A DNA stretch of 64,000 nucleotides from Trachythela sp. YZ-2020 (lineage: Eukaryota; Cnidaria; Anthozoa; Malacalcyonacea; Clavulariidae), in assembly GCA_016169945.1 (NCBI GenBank), contig JADLSH010000217.1:2852001-2916000 (forward strand), read 5' to 3'. Positions within the stretch are counted from its first letter, which is position 1, and every line of letters begins with the position of its first letter. Made by a program: the position numbers and the translations under genes. The notes below the pieces were generated by a model. That model was not told the origin of the DNA and ran no database searches. It was given only the letters and a program-made list of their open reading frames with translations. This document shows, piece after piece, positions 52,674 to 63,996 of the stretch.

Positions 52674-53875
52674 ATGGCAGAAGTACTGGGAGAAAGCCTC
52701 TCACTTGACGAATTCGAAACAAGTGTGATCGAAAGTGTTGCTGCAGTGCCCAATGTAGACAACAATATCACTACATGTTCTTGTCCCGGCGCCTGTCTTC
52801 GCGAAAAAGGGCGGAATTATTGTCCGTGTAAAAGCGTAAACAGCTTTTGTTCTAGCGCGTGCCATGGAGACGATTTTGGATGCTGCATGAACAACAGAAG
52901 GGCCCAAGAGAGTGACAGTGAAGACACAGTAAGTATTCAAATCTTTTGTGTATATTATATACAAAAATTATGTATGATTTGCAATTATCGCCTGGAAATA
53001 TCTGAAATATGTAACTCACTGATGTCACCCTCAGATCGATAGAAGAATAAAATACTTATTTTTTTTCTTTGCATTAATATAAGAACAGTTTTATTCACTT
53101 TCACACTATACTTTTTTAGGATTCTGATTTCTCAATGCAAGAACTGGAAAGCAAGGTAGAGGAGGAGTTGATAGAAAGTGAAGAGATAGGAGAGGACGTG
53201 GCAGAGGAAGAGCTAGAATTCGTGCTAGGGGAAGAGGTAGAGCGAGACGTCAAACAAGAGGAATGCGTGGAAGAGGAGGGCGTGGAAGAGGTGGTCGTGG
53301 AAGAGGAGGTCGTGTAAGAGGTGGTCGTGGAAGAGGAAGCCGTGGAACTGGAAGGGGGCGTTTAAATGAAGAGCCAGATGCTGCTGCAAATCAAGCCAAC
53401 CATGAACAGCAGTTGGTGGTAAGAAAACTATATGTCGGCTTTTATTATATTTATATAAGTTGAGTTGGCAGGCACGGATCAACCACAACCACCAAGCCCA
53501 GATCCCGACAACGAAACCCCTGAGTGGTGCAATTGTGGCCACTGCATTGTTATGCCAACGCAGGATGAGAACAAATGCTGTGCAACAGTAAGACGTCCAT
53601 GCATTTACAGAACAAATGTATTTAGACAAGTAGTTACTGATGGCAATATTCTGGAGATTGCAATGAGATACAGGGAGGATGTTCTCGTTCTGAACAATGT
53701 CAGAGATAATCAAAGTTTTCGCCATGCAGCATATAGACAATATGTACTATGGCAACATGGAAGGTTGGGAAGGGGTACCAGAAGGGTTGTTCCAAGCTGC
53801 TGTGTTGTTGCCATACGTGATCGTTACCCTTCACCCAATGGTGTGTACACAGGATATAGGCCTGCACGCTTGTAG
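52674..53875 (+). CDS. CRC-type Cys cluster + RG-rich + P2X7-intracellular-domain-like protein (3 exons)
   Basis: Exon 1, 52674-52928, has a Cys-rich segment (CSCPGACLREKGRNYCPCKS followed by more Cys), like CRC/tesmin-type clusters. GT at 52929. Exon 2, 53120-53418, starts DSDFSMQ after a TTTTTTTAG acceptor and later reads as RGRGGRGRGG repeats. Exon 3, 53465-53875, matches the intracellular (ballast) domain of P2X7 receptors (EWCNCGHC, ENKCC, then a CCVVAIR-type end). The channel part of P2X is absent. In exon 2 the entry frame and the RG frame differ, so an indel or another tiny intron lies between 53150 and 53185. The gene sits inside the TTAA element, so it is element cargo or an element gene, not a receptor. 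Confidence 0.72.
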
Positions 53876-54365
53876 ATAGATATTAAGCATATGATCATTT
53901 ATTTATGTTCTATTTTGTCTAAAAGCAGACAATTTAACTTGCCTGCATTATGGAATTAGTAGCCTGTGCACAGTGTACACAGAAATTTTGTTTCCTGTGT
54001 ATAGACTGCGAATTGACAAACAAAAGATAATTGTTCTGTCACATCTTCATATTATTAGTGCATAATTTCGGATTTATAGTCTATCGTGTCATATTATTCT
54101 ATATAATTATTGTTTAGCCTATCACAATTTCCCCCTGATTCTCACATGATCAGAACAAGTTATTGTTTGCCGATTCACAGTCAATACAGGTAACAAAATT
54201 TATGTATAGACTGTTCACATGCTATATCGTTAGGGTTTACTTCCATTATTTGCTGGATATGGAATTATAAATAAGAGGAGAGCCTTTGTGTTAACAAATT
54301 CTTGCATGTGGTTATTAACAAGAAGTTCTAGCAGGCAGTTTTGTTTTTTGTTATTTACTAGAGGC
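53876..54365. other. Non-coding middle of the Kolobok-like element
   Basis: AT-rich; no credible frame. It separates two convergent genes, so it presumably holds their 3' ends. Confidence 0.55.
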
Positions 54366-56000
54366 TCAGTTCAATACTAAAAATAGTATGGGAACAATTA
54401 ACTTATTGGGTTGAGCTGCCCATCTCCCACCAACATGGCCAGACTGACACCCCCAGGATACCACAAGACAGATTCCCCGATACATCTTTCTATAAATCAA
54501 TGAACGGCCACAATCTGGTTGTTTACAAACACTCCCATGTGTTGATGTAATCAATAACATAAGAGTGTCTGTAAATACAATCCACTTTTCCATCTTTATG
54601 GCTTCTTGTAGGGTAACCTCTTTTACGGTAGAGATGTACTCTGATGATGTCGTTGTCTTGGTTCCTCCTTCGCTATTTCCACCTTCAGGCTCATCTCCAT
54701 CTTCATGCTCATCTCCATCATGCCCATTTATAGTTACATTTAATACGTCCTCTATTAACGGTTCATCAAAAGCAGGATCCAATCTAAATTGTACTTTAAG
54801 TATGTATTACTTGCATGCATGTACAGTAATACTGTACATACATAAATCATATGGTATATAAAGACAAGTTTTTTAAAACATGTACCCAAAAATGGGGAAT
54901 ATTTGCTGTGTGAGAAAGGCTAATTACATTATAGACTAACTCTTTAGCAGTTTATGCCACTTTAATAATACCCTAACAGCCTCTGTTCAGCAGACACTAA
55001 CCTCCTCCCTGAGGGTGCCTGTTTAATACAGGTTTGACAACAGACTTTTAAGGGTTGTGTTGATGGCATATACTTACTGAGGAAAATCATCAGTAGGAGA
55101 CAGTATGTTTGGTGGCTGGATAGTCAGATCCAATATGTCATCACCAAAGTCATCATCAATTTCTCCACTACTGGCAGACATGGTTTCTTCGCCAATAGGA
55201 TTTTGATCAAATCTGGTAAATTGTAAATACTTCATATATAAAAATCTTAATACTGTATATCATACCGAACAATGCAATTACTTGCTACTAAATCTGCAAG
55301 TAAAATCACTAAATCTGCAAGACTGAATTGAGTGTCAAATCAGCTTCTTAATTGCTTAGGCTAAATTTATTTGCGATAAAAACAAAGCACCATGTGCCAG
55401 AAAATTCTCACTTATCATAGTACTTCATTTATTTTTGTAGCTAGCCTGCAAGCCACAAAAGCTTGCCACAGAAATAAATAAACAACACAAAATTTGACAT
55501 AAATTATACAGTATCTTTAACAAACTCAAAGATTCAACAACTTCATTACCTGGCGAACACATGCTGCTTTTTGAGCGGCTTCTAGTATTAAGGAGAACAA
55601 ATACAATGTACCCCACATCTTCAGTGCCAGACAATGGCCATTGTCGTTGTGCTCTCTGTTTGAGTTTCTACGTTGCTAAAACATTACAGAATACGTAAAA
55701 GAAAGTAAATAAAAAGCGTAAACTCATCATAAAAGGTCAAATGTTTATTTGCATCATTAATATGCTTACCATAACGTGTTTCTCAATGCGTAATAATCGA
55801 GCAGAAACTCTGCGACATGCTGATCGGTTTTGAGGTTGTGATCTTCTTTGAACGCTCTCCACCTCTCGAAAGCATCAAATAATGACACTTTAGATGCGTC
55901 TCTTTTCTTTTCGTATTCTTTTCTAGCCTCAGATCTGCTACGATGGCTTATATTTCAAGGATCTACATCCGAACGTACTTGATGTGCCGGAATCAGCCAT
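54366..56000 (-). pseudogene. Kolobok-type transposase, N-terminal exons only, degraded
   Basis: On the minus strand an ATG at 56000 (MADSGTSSTFGCRS) runs into a stop, and the next frame continues HRSRSEARKEYEKKRD and FERWRAFKEDHNLKTDQH to a GTAAGC donor at 55769. Coding-like but frame-broken sequence follows at about 55544-55680, an acidic exon at about 55081-55216 (DDDFGDDILDLTIQPP), and a last exon at about 54366-54782 with CKQPDCGRSLIYRKM and a CQSGHVGGRWAAQP motif. The last motif is typical of the region before the catalytic core in Kolobok transposases. The frame then ends without the DDE domain. Confidence 0.65.
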
Positions 56001-56163
56001 CACTCCTTCCAATGGCGACAGTCGAATGAATATTGATTATAAGGCGGCCGCGCGTGTGTTTATTATGCTTTAGGACTGGAAACGTGTTATGATTGTAATA
56101 TGAGTAGGCTACTCATAACAAACTCATCGCACATGCGCAGAATCGACTGTAACCTACCTTTAA

Positions 56164-57013
56164 GATTAGTCAATGTTGTATTGACCATACAGGATGAACT
56201 ACGCATTTTGAAAACCACAAACTATAGTGCATGCCAATTGACGCCAAAACTGCAAAAGCAAGTATGCAAAATAGACAATTATACTCGTTTAAAACGCTTT
56301 AAAACTCGAAAATCTTGTCCTTTCTCGGTCTTTTGACTGATTTCATTTCCTGTTGACTTTAGTAAGTGAAAGTCCTCTAAAAAAATTTCATTTATCTTGT
56401 TTTGGAGACTTAATATTTGTCTGTATTAATATGTCCCGACTCCAGAGTACAATTTTGAAAAAGCTATGCAAAATGCTAAAATGGCAGTTATTTTTCTGAA
56501 GTATACATATAAAACAAAATCTTTGTCGTAGCCAATCATGATGTTGCAAGTTACCAGTTTTCTCTCGACTTGAACTCGCGAATGCCCATAACTTAAAAAA
56601 ACGTGCAACGTCCATGACAAAAAAATGGCGGACTTTGGACTCCGCTATGCTGGCAAATCTCCAAACGGAATTAGTACCCTAGCACGGCGCATCGCGCCGT
56701 GGCTGGGGGATAAGATCAGGACATTGAAGGATTGGAAATTCAAATCAATTTTACTTTGAGTGTGTAATTTTAAAAGAAGCACTGAATGCTACGTGAAACA
56801 TGTAAGCACTCTGGGTTGATATGAAGTTAAATAATTATTTATGGTTATGATAGCAAAACACTTGTAACTTACCACCAATATCGAACTAAAGCCCAAAGCT
56901 TCCAAGCAGGAGAATGATATATTGCGGCATTCTCAAAGCAATGGGACAAGAGCAGTTCATTTTCACAAACTTCCCAAGCAACAGTTACTTCCGATTCGAG
57001 ATGAAATTTGACC
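56164..57013. other. Flanking DNA between the Kolobok-like and P-like elements
   Basis: No credible gene. A short hairpin CACGGCGC-ATC-GCGCCGTG lies at about 56685-56703. Nothing else notable. Confidence 0.55.
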
Positions 57014-57021
57014 GGTTGAAC

Positions 57022-57064
57022 CAGGGCGCTTATATACCGGGCGGGGAAACGGCTACGGGCGCGC
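57022..57064 (+). promoter_or_regulatory. Putative terminal repeat with TATATA promoter
   Basis: The putative terminus contains TTATATA and a following GC-rich stretch (CCGGGCGGGGAAACGG) and lies about 95 bp upstream of the start codon at 57117. It could serve as both transposase-binding end and core promoter of the first gene. Confidence 0.4.
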
Positions 57065-57116
57065 TGATCGATGTGTGATGCACAGGACTGGGAACAAGTT
57101 TATTGGACAAACAAAC

Positions 57117-58490
57117 ATGGCGGCCACAAGCGGTGCAAGATGGTCGGATTCATCTTCATCATCTGAGCTTTGCTTAGATGATGAAGATGCATGCAAGCTT
57201 ACGCTTTCCGATACATCTGACTCTCGTGTGTCTGAGTGTTCTAGTATTACAGGTACGAGTTTAATATCGTTTCTCCAAGCACTTTTCCAAGTTTACAAGC
57301 CGAACTCAAATGAGAACTTGGTTTTAACTTTGGCGGTGAAAGCAGTTTTGGATGACACTAACTCTGTTCACAAAGAAGAGCTATTGCAGGAGATTTTGCA
57401 TTTGTTTGAAGCGTGTTCCATGGAGGCTAATGAGGCAGGAAGTAAGCCCAACCAGAAATACGCAATACGTCTGGAAAAAGCATTTTTTGAAAAACGTATC
57501 TGCAGTTTTCACCATTATGCCATCAAGCAATCATGGGAGAAATTGATCTTCACTGCAGCAGTTGAGAGTGAAGAATACCATCAAGCTTCAGAGCAATTGT
57601 TGCAGCAGGTTCTTCAGCACTTTTGGTCTTCAAATAGTGGCAGTTTTATTATTGTTGATAAATTAAAGGAAGGGGAAAGTGCTAAAGATCCTGCTGCCTG
57701 TGATGAGAGCGAGTTCGAAAGCATCAGGGATCATGCTGGCTGGGTGATTAAACGGGCTAGAGATACATTAAAAAAAGGAGAAAGTGAAATTCCAGCGAAG
57801 AAGAGTGAGACGGATTTGGAAGTTGTTTGTGGCAGTAAAACTGATGCACTGGACTTGATTTCAAGCTTGGGTAAAGATGTGAAACAAGTGGATGGAAAGT
57901 TTAGATTCATTGTTTATGAACATGTTGTTCCTTTTTTTTTATTTCTTCATAACCTGGTCGAAAGTCTTATCAATTCCACTACTATCCCTGCTCAAAAAGG
58001 AAATATTCTGATTGACTGCCTTGAAAAAATGTCAAGAAATAAAAGGCTAAGAGAGAAATGGAATAATTTAACATCAAAGTCAGATGCTACATCCGTCATT
58101 GTTCTCCAAAGAATTGTGACCTTTTTTGTTAAATCGAAACAACAAATACTTCGGGAGCAAATGGGGTTAAAACCTAATAAAAGTAGTATGGCTCTTCGAC
58201 AACAACTTAAGAATTCAAATCGCAAAGCTCAATCTTCATCTTCTAAGGAAAATAATACTAATGAAGAAGTGAACCAGTTAAGATCGGCAAGTTTAACATC
58301 TCATAGTATTACTCAATTCTTACACAGTTTAACTGTTTATCCTCAATCAAGACAGGAAGAATTGTTAGGACTACTTAATGGAAAAGAACTGGCAAAGATA
58401 TTAAAATCATTGGGAATGCCATCATTTTTGGGGAAGAAAAAAAATAAGCAAATACAACATTACTTAATGTTATGGGAACTGGGAACATAA
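57117..58490 (+). CDS. Unknown 457-residue protein, first gene of the P-like element
   Basis: I prefer the ATG at 57117 (AACATGGCGG, a strong animal context) over 57075, giving 457 residues. The N-terminus is Ser/Asp-rich. The rest is helical, with leucine-rich stretches (LLQEILHLFEACSM, VVPFFLFLHNLVESLIN, SVIVLQRIVTFFVKSKQQIL) and a Ser/Asn-rich linker (about 375-405), ending with LLGLLNGKELAKILKSLGMP, a SAP/LEM-like helix pair in appearance. No intron is needed. I do not recognise the family. Position next to a putative terminus and opposite a transposase suggests an accessory protein of the element. Confidence 0.6.
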   Translation: MAATSGARWSDSSSSSELCLDDEDACKLTLSDTSDSRVSECSSITGTSLISFLQALFQVYKPNSNENLVLTLAVKAVLDDTNSVHKEELLQEILHLFEACSMEANEAGSKPNQKYAIRLEKAFFEKRICSFHHYAIKQSWEKLIFTAAVESEEYHQASEQLLQQVLQHFWSSNSGSFIIVDKLKEGESAKDPAACDESEFESIRDHAGWVIKRARDTLKKGESEIPAKKSETDLEVVCGSKTDALDLISSLGKDVKQVDGKFRFIVYEHVVPFFLFLHNLVESLINSTTIPAQKGNILIDCLEKMSRNKRLREKWNNLTSKSDATSVIVLQRIVTFFVKSKQQILREQMGLKPNKSSMALRQQLKNSNRKAQSSSSKENNTNEEVNQLRSASLTSHSITQFLHSLTVYPQSRQEELLGLLNGKELAKILKSLGMPSFLGKKKNKQIQHYLMLWELGT

Positions 58491-59476
58491 CTGTGAAAGA
58501 TACAGTCCCTTTTGCACATATTGGCTAAAGATTCTGCTAGAGGTAAACATTACCCAAATTTCTTGTTGTTCCACATCTTTTAAAATGAGACTTCTGACTT
58601 GAATTCATATTCATTTAAAAGTACAGCAAAATAGACTTTGCCATAAATTATGTCAGACTATAGCAAGGTTATTAGGCAAAGATTGATATTTTCTTGCTAT
58701 TGCTTCCCTCTTTTACATATTGCTTTCATGTAGTAGAACGTAATTTACAGCACAATAACATAATAACATTTTTGCTTAAAATATGATGTTACTAAGACTT
58801 TAATATCAATAGTAAAATTAAAACAGCTGAGATTGCTTTAGCCAATTAAAACAGTCATTTTTCATTGAGCAAATGAAACTAGTAGAATTCATCCATGGGT
58901 TGTTTTATACCTCAATGAAAAATGCATAATATTGAATTTGAAACATTCCAACTGGGCCTAATTGTTTGGCTGCAGCACAACAAGAAATTTGTTTAAAACC
59001 AAACAAAAACTGTTTTTTGTTTACCCTTTGTAAAGTCTTTAATTAAGTTGCTAGAGTTTATATAAGCAACAGTATAATGTAATTTTGTAACATGAAATTT
59101 CAGTGGTTGTTTTAACAGAGTGCTCAGTGCAAACTTTTAAACATGTACTGGCCAGAAATTATTAAATATGCCTTGAACATTGGCCCTTTGAGTCTCATTG
59201 GATTATTGCTTGAACTTCTAAAAAGTGGTGACATTACAGTATTGTAATCAGTGGGACAATACAGTCTTGAAAAATGTAACTTTAGGTCCTGTAAGTCCAA
59301 GACCAGCAGGGAAGACTTTAACCAATTAAAGTACAAGACAGTCCCCATTGATGAGTAAAAATCGTCTGGCGTTAGACAGAGTAAAACAATATAATACTAA
59401 AGTAGGGTGCATCTGGGCACATTGCCAGCTATTGGGTTAACCCACTGCGGCAATGCACCCAAGCAGCGACGTGAGA
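58491..59476. other. Non-coding DNA between convergent genes
   Basis: AT-rich, no credible frame or repeat until the MITE-like repeat at 59477. It contains the 3' end of the preceding gene. Confidence 0.5.
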
Positions 59477-60016
59477 AATAGACGAGAGGGAAGGTGATCC
59501 AACTGCCTGTAAAATAGGAAATAAATTCTTCGACGTTTCGAGCAAAGGCCCTTTGTCAAGAAGTTAGTGAGACAGGGGATGGGAAACACATGTGCTTTAT
59601 ACTGATAAATACAAAGCGATCACGTGATGAAATATAAACCAATCAGATGGATTTAGGCAAATAAAATTAAAATAAATTAATATGTAAATCACATTGCAGA
59701 ATGTAAATATAATAATAATACACTAGAAGGAATATATAAAAATACAAAAACACACAGAATATAAAGACTAAAACATACAAAATATGGACTACGTGTCTAG
59801 AAATAAAGGTGAGGAAATATATAAAGCAAATATAGTTAGGCTAAATGTAAGAAAAACATTCATTAATACCATGGGGGTGGATAGTACCAAGTTTGGAGAT
59901 GAGGCGCATTTCATTACTAGTCTCACTAACTTCTTGACAAAGGGCCTTTGCTCGAAACGTTGAAGAATTTATTTCCTATTTTTCAGGCAGTTGGATCACC
60001 TTCCCTCTCGTCTATT
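59477..60016. mobile_element. 540-bp MITE-like inverted-repeat element
   Basis: Arms 59477-59573 and 59920-60016 are 97-bp inverted copies with only a few mismatches (outer sequence AATAGACGAGAGGGAAGG). The interior is AT-rich and non-coding. No clear target duplication is visible, so family and exact ends are open. It is inserted between the two genes of the P-like element. Confidence 0.75.
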
Positions 60017-60163
60017 CAACCCAATAACACTGAGCTCAGTGAACTGTGTCCTTTGCAATTCAGCTTAGTTGTCAGTTGCAAGTTAGGACAATTAGCAGAC
60101 CCCCCACTTACATGTAGTACCTAGTTACTTAAAACACAACTTCTCTTTCCACTTGACCTCTCT

Positions 60164-60297
60164 CCTACGCTGAGGTTTCCAACTTTCTATAAATTCTGTG
60201 AGTTTTTCCGTATTTTTGTGTGAGGAACGCCAGACTAGTACACAAAAATACGTAAAAACTCACAGAATTTATAGAAAGTTGGAAACCTCAGCGTAGG
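60164..60297. repeat. Hairpin of two 57-bp arms (foldback)
   Basis: Arms 60164-60220 and 60241-60297 are inverted copies with one mismatch, starting CCTACGCTGAGGTTTCC, with a 20-bp spacer. It looks like a foldback transposon remnant or a small-RNA-type hairpin. Confidence 0.85.
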
Positions 60298-60416
60298 TGA
60301 AAGCCACTTGACAATGCTAGGTTTTCCTCTCAAACTTACTGTTCACTATGTTGGGCTAGCAAACCAAGCTGCTACCACAAACTTTTGAGCAAAAAGTCAA
60401 AGTGTGATTTTGTAGT

Positions 60417-60474
60417 GTTATAATCAGGGCACTTATATACCAATATACCGGTATATAAGCGCCCTGGTTATAAT
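60417..60474. mobile_element. 42-bp palindromic micro-element with 8-bp target duplication
   Basis: GTTATAAT occurs at 60417-60424 and at 60467-60474. Between them 42 bp consist of two inverted ends, CAGGGCACTTATATACC and CCGGTATATAAGCGCCCTG, with almost nothing in between. The right arm equals the putative P-like terminus at 57022-57040. Confidence 0.8.
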
Positions 60475-60527
60475 AATAGTGCTTAAAACTCTGAAAGAAT
60501 GAGAAGTTTCAAGAATACACGGCTTGG

Positions 60528-63500
60528 CTAAAGATGTATGGGCCATAGGTTTCGATCCATTATGCTTTGAACACTTTTTCTCTTAGCAAGACTGGAATGC
60601 TTTTGTTCTGAATGACCAAACTCTATATCATCAGTGTCGTACACGTTTGTTTCCTTCTTGGATAGAAGTTTTGTTGATGATGCAAGGGTACTGCTAATGT
60701 TATATCCATAGGTGTATGCTGTCATGTTGCTACTTCCCCCACAAGACTGACGTTGGACAGAGAAAAATGATTCGACCACATCCTGACTAATTCTCTTGGG
60801 TATTATGTAATGGTTATCAGGATACTTCAACTGAAACAGTGGACTCTCGATAAATTGCACCAGAGCCTTAAAGCCATTGATTGAAACCTGTAAAAAAACA
60901 CAAATTTACCATAATTATATACTTCATGGGTTAACTACAGTATTCTGACTATCTGCCCAATCTGATTTAATGGCCACAATGTCTAACAAGAGTGTATCGG
61001 ATGTTAATGGGTCATTAATTAAACAATTTAAAACATTTCCGATGCAATACTAATAAGACATCCTCTCTAAATACTGTCATTCTACAATGTTTGATTTCTA
61101 GGAAAAATTAGCGAGAAAAAACTCATTTTTGAAACAGCTTGAATGTGCAGTACATAAAATAAGTGATAAACGTCACAGGTGGTGCTACTGGATTAATAAC
61201 TCAAACACAGTGATCTACCTTTAAATCAAACATTGTTTGCCAGGAAATAAAGTGTGATGAGACCTCAGATTTAGTTTTGAACAAGAGGTAAAGATCATCT
61301 CTCCAATTATCAAAAAATTGCATAACCATATCAAGATCCTGTATCCTAGAATCTGTAGTGGTGTAAAGTGGTTTATTGTTGTTTAGGACATTCCATAACA
61401 GATTGCAGTGATGGATAAATAACTGGGTAGACTTGGTGGTAACTGGATCAAATGCTTCCATGTCTTTCAGTACTTTGCCATTCAACACTTGAACAGCGAG
61501 CTTCACTTTCATTTTGCTCACACTATCCAAGCGAACATGCGAGCTTCTTATATCTGTGGCAAATAGGTGTCGATTTTTGTCTCTTTGGTACACAGAATAG
61601 ATGTGTTCCCACAATATGGGTTTTGAGTTCAACAACAAATACCTGGTGTATCTTGGGGAAATATCTTTGCAACCACTGTTATATATGTTGTTGCGAAGCT
61701 TTTTCATTAAATGTGGAGGATCAGAAATGAAGAATAAAGGCATATCAGAGAATGGATTCTTTGTTTGACTTACAGTTTCATCAATACCGTTCATCATCAT
61801 AAATGATCTGTTCTCTGCAGCCCCATCACAGCATGTTAGAATTGTGGTGAACCCATAAGACTGAAGTAAACCAACTCCTTGCCAAAATGTTCTGTTGAGC
61901 TTTTGCCCTGAGATTCCTTTTGTTAAGAAATATGCACATGGATACTGAAAATTTGCAAAGATACTTTTGAAATAAAATTGTAAAATGTGTGTGGCCAAGC
62001 TATCTTGAATGTTTCCAGTACCAACAATATCTCTATTCTCCAAGTCAACAAAGCCAACCAACTCCCAGGATGATGGGTCAAATAGTAAGCCCTCCTTGAT
62101 CTTAACCTCATCAAAAAACAAACCGCCTAACTTCCCAACACCAGAAAACCCCTGCTCCTTGAAGTTGCTTCTCATTGCATCAAGCACTGAAGCTTGCCAT
62201 CCCGATTTTGAGGTTGAGAAGTTTTTGTAGTCTGACAAAGTTCGTCCACTAGGTAGTTTTAAAAAACCAGAGTCACGTATATCATCATACAAACTATGTG
62301 ATCTTGAGTAGACTCGAAGACACCATTTTATTACTAAAGGGTGCCATCTCATCTGCCTTGATGGTACATTTAGGGCTTTTGCTTGGTCTTTTAACAGTGT
62401 AAGAAAAAACATGTCCGATTCACTCCCAATATGCTCTTCCAGATGGTTTAAGAGAAGTTTTTTCTTTCCAAATTCTTTACTACAGCCCAACCATTCACAC
62501 TTATAATGCCTATCAATGGGTGCTTTATCACTCTGGTCAACAACAGAAAGATGGAACTCTTTAAGATGCCTCATTAATAATTCCTTAGAACAAAATTCAT
62601 CACTCTTATCGCAATAATCCCAATAGCATGCATTGTTGTTACATTTTTCAACCTTTTTACTAATGCCATCATACAAATCATTAAATAGCTTCCTAAATTC
62701 TGAGTCAGTTTGGCCACCAACTGTGCTCATATTTTCTTGATATTGCTCAAGACGTTTCATTTGAGTTTGCATTGAATGGAACTTCTTTGCAGTTTTCCGG
62801 CTGTGATCAATCAGTTCATCTTTAGACATGTAGTCAAACCTTTTGTGTTTAGAAGCTGTGCTGTTAGCTGATTGCCGAGACTTCAGAGTTCTCATGTAAT
62901 GATTTGCTTCAAAACATGCTTTGCAACAAACATTACCATCATGAACTAACATTTTGCATTTGGTAGATCTAATAATACACTGTTTATCAATAGAGCGATA
63001 TTCGACAAATGCACCAGGTTCTCCATCATGTGTCTTAAAAACTGGCATGCTGGCATTTTCAGGTAACACAGATCGGTAATTTTCACTTGGAACACCAGGG
63101 CAAACCTTCAGGTTTTCAAGAGATTTCATTAGCATAAACAATTGACCAATTTCATGAATCTGAGGTGGTAAAAGGGTAGGATCAACATCTACAGTTCTTG
63201 AATTTCCCATTAAAATGTACTTCAAGTCACCTTCTGCAGTTATGATGACTTCATATTCAACAATAGCTGGATTAGTTCCCATGTAATAAAGATTTACATT
63301 CCCTTCGTGCATGTTAGCAAGAACTTTCCATTTTGGAAATTTACCACCAATGCTGTCAAGACATTTGGTAACTTTATAGGCAAGGGTTTGAGATAATTCA
63401 CTCTCGTGTAAACATTTCAAACATTGATTCTCAAGATCTTGCTCTAGTTCACAATAATCTTGTTGGTTACACAATCCCGAGGTTAGAAAATAACACAGCA

Positions 63501-63996
63501 GGGGTCGATGTTTTGTTGCAATTTGTGATACAGCGTCAGAGTAAAAATTCCATCTCAACCGTCCTTCATATTTCCCTAGACCTTTAGTCAAGTTGTTCAT
63601 AGCTCGGTAGAAATAGTTTTGTATACTGGTACAATCAAATCGGGTACCACAGACAACATATACAGCTCTTGCTACATCAATAAATTTTTCTGCAGTATAG
63701 CCCTTGACAGAGTTAATGCTTTTTGACGACAATGACACATTCAGTAAGGAATAAAGAAGAAGTTCTTCAGGCTGCAATGGAATTTTACCATTGTACGCAA
63801 GGGGAGTAAGTTCTGCATTTTTGTACAGACTTTCAAAATCAGCCACAGGTTGATTTCTTTCGTTGCCGTCTAACAAAACCTCATTGCCTGAACAATTTGC
63901 ATCAGTTGCGGTTGAAATAATACCAAATTCCTTTAGACGCTTTTTGGGAGGACCGCAAGTAGCACTTCCTTGACGTTTACCAAAATTATCGCACAT
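60528..63996 (-). CDS. P-element/THAP9-type transposase, two exons visible
   Basis: Exon 1 runs from 63996 or further upstream to 61219 (926 codons), with donor GTAGAT at 61218. Exon 2 runs from 60887 (acceptor TTTTTTTACAG) to 60528, phase 0 at both, giving about 1045 residues. Two C2H2-like fingers (about 452-481 and 500-522), the LPSGRTLSDYKN signature (about 581-592), then the RNase-H-like core: FFDEVKIKEGL (Asp629), CCDGAAENR (Asp724) and DPPHLMKKLRN (Asp759), and in exon 2 the C-terminal block RISQDVVESFFSVQRQSCGG. An N-terminal THAP domain is not visible; it may be encoded upstream, outside the window. The frame is open throughout, so the enzyme may be functional. Confidence 0.9.
60888..61218 (-). 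other. Intron of the P-type transposase
   Basis: 331 bp with GTAGAT at the 5' side and TTTTTTTACAG at the 3' side; both splice junctions are in phase 0 and join two parts of the P-transposase family. Sequence inside is AT-rich, with no other feature. Confidence 0.8.

Larger units (their letters stand above)
52233..56163. mobile_element. Kolobok-like element, 3.9 kb, TTAA target
   Basis: A perfect 28-bp inverted repeat (beginning AGGTAGGTTACAGTCG) at 52237-52264 and 56132-56159 is bordered on both sides by TTAA (52233-52236, 56160-56163), the target site of Kolobok and piggyBac types. The minus-strand gene has the Cys/SGH pattern of Kolobok-type transposases, which decides for Kolobok. The catalytic core is not present, so the copy is non-autonomous. 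A second, plus-strand gene encodes a CRC / RG-rich / P2X7-ballast-like protein. Confidence 0.83.

Noticed and set aside
52674..53875. A genuine P2X7 receptor gene
   Set aside because: No transmembrane or ectodomain of a P2X channel is encoded, and the gene lies between TTAA-flanked inverted repeats.
56685..56703. GC hairpin CACGGCGC-ATC-GCGCCGTG as a regulatory RNA
   Set aside because: Too short and isolated; no conserved surroundings or copy elsewhere in the window.
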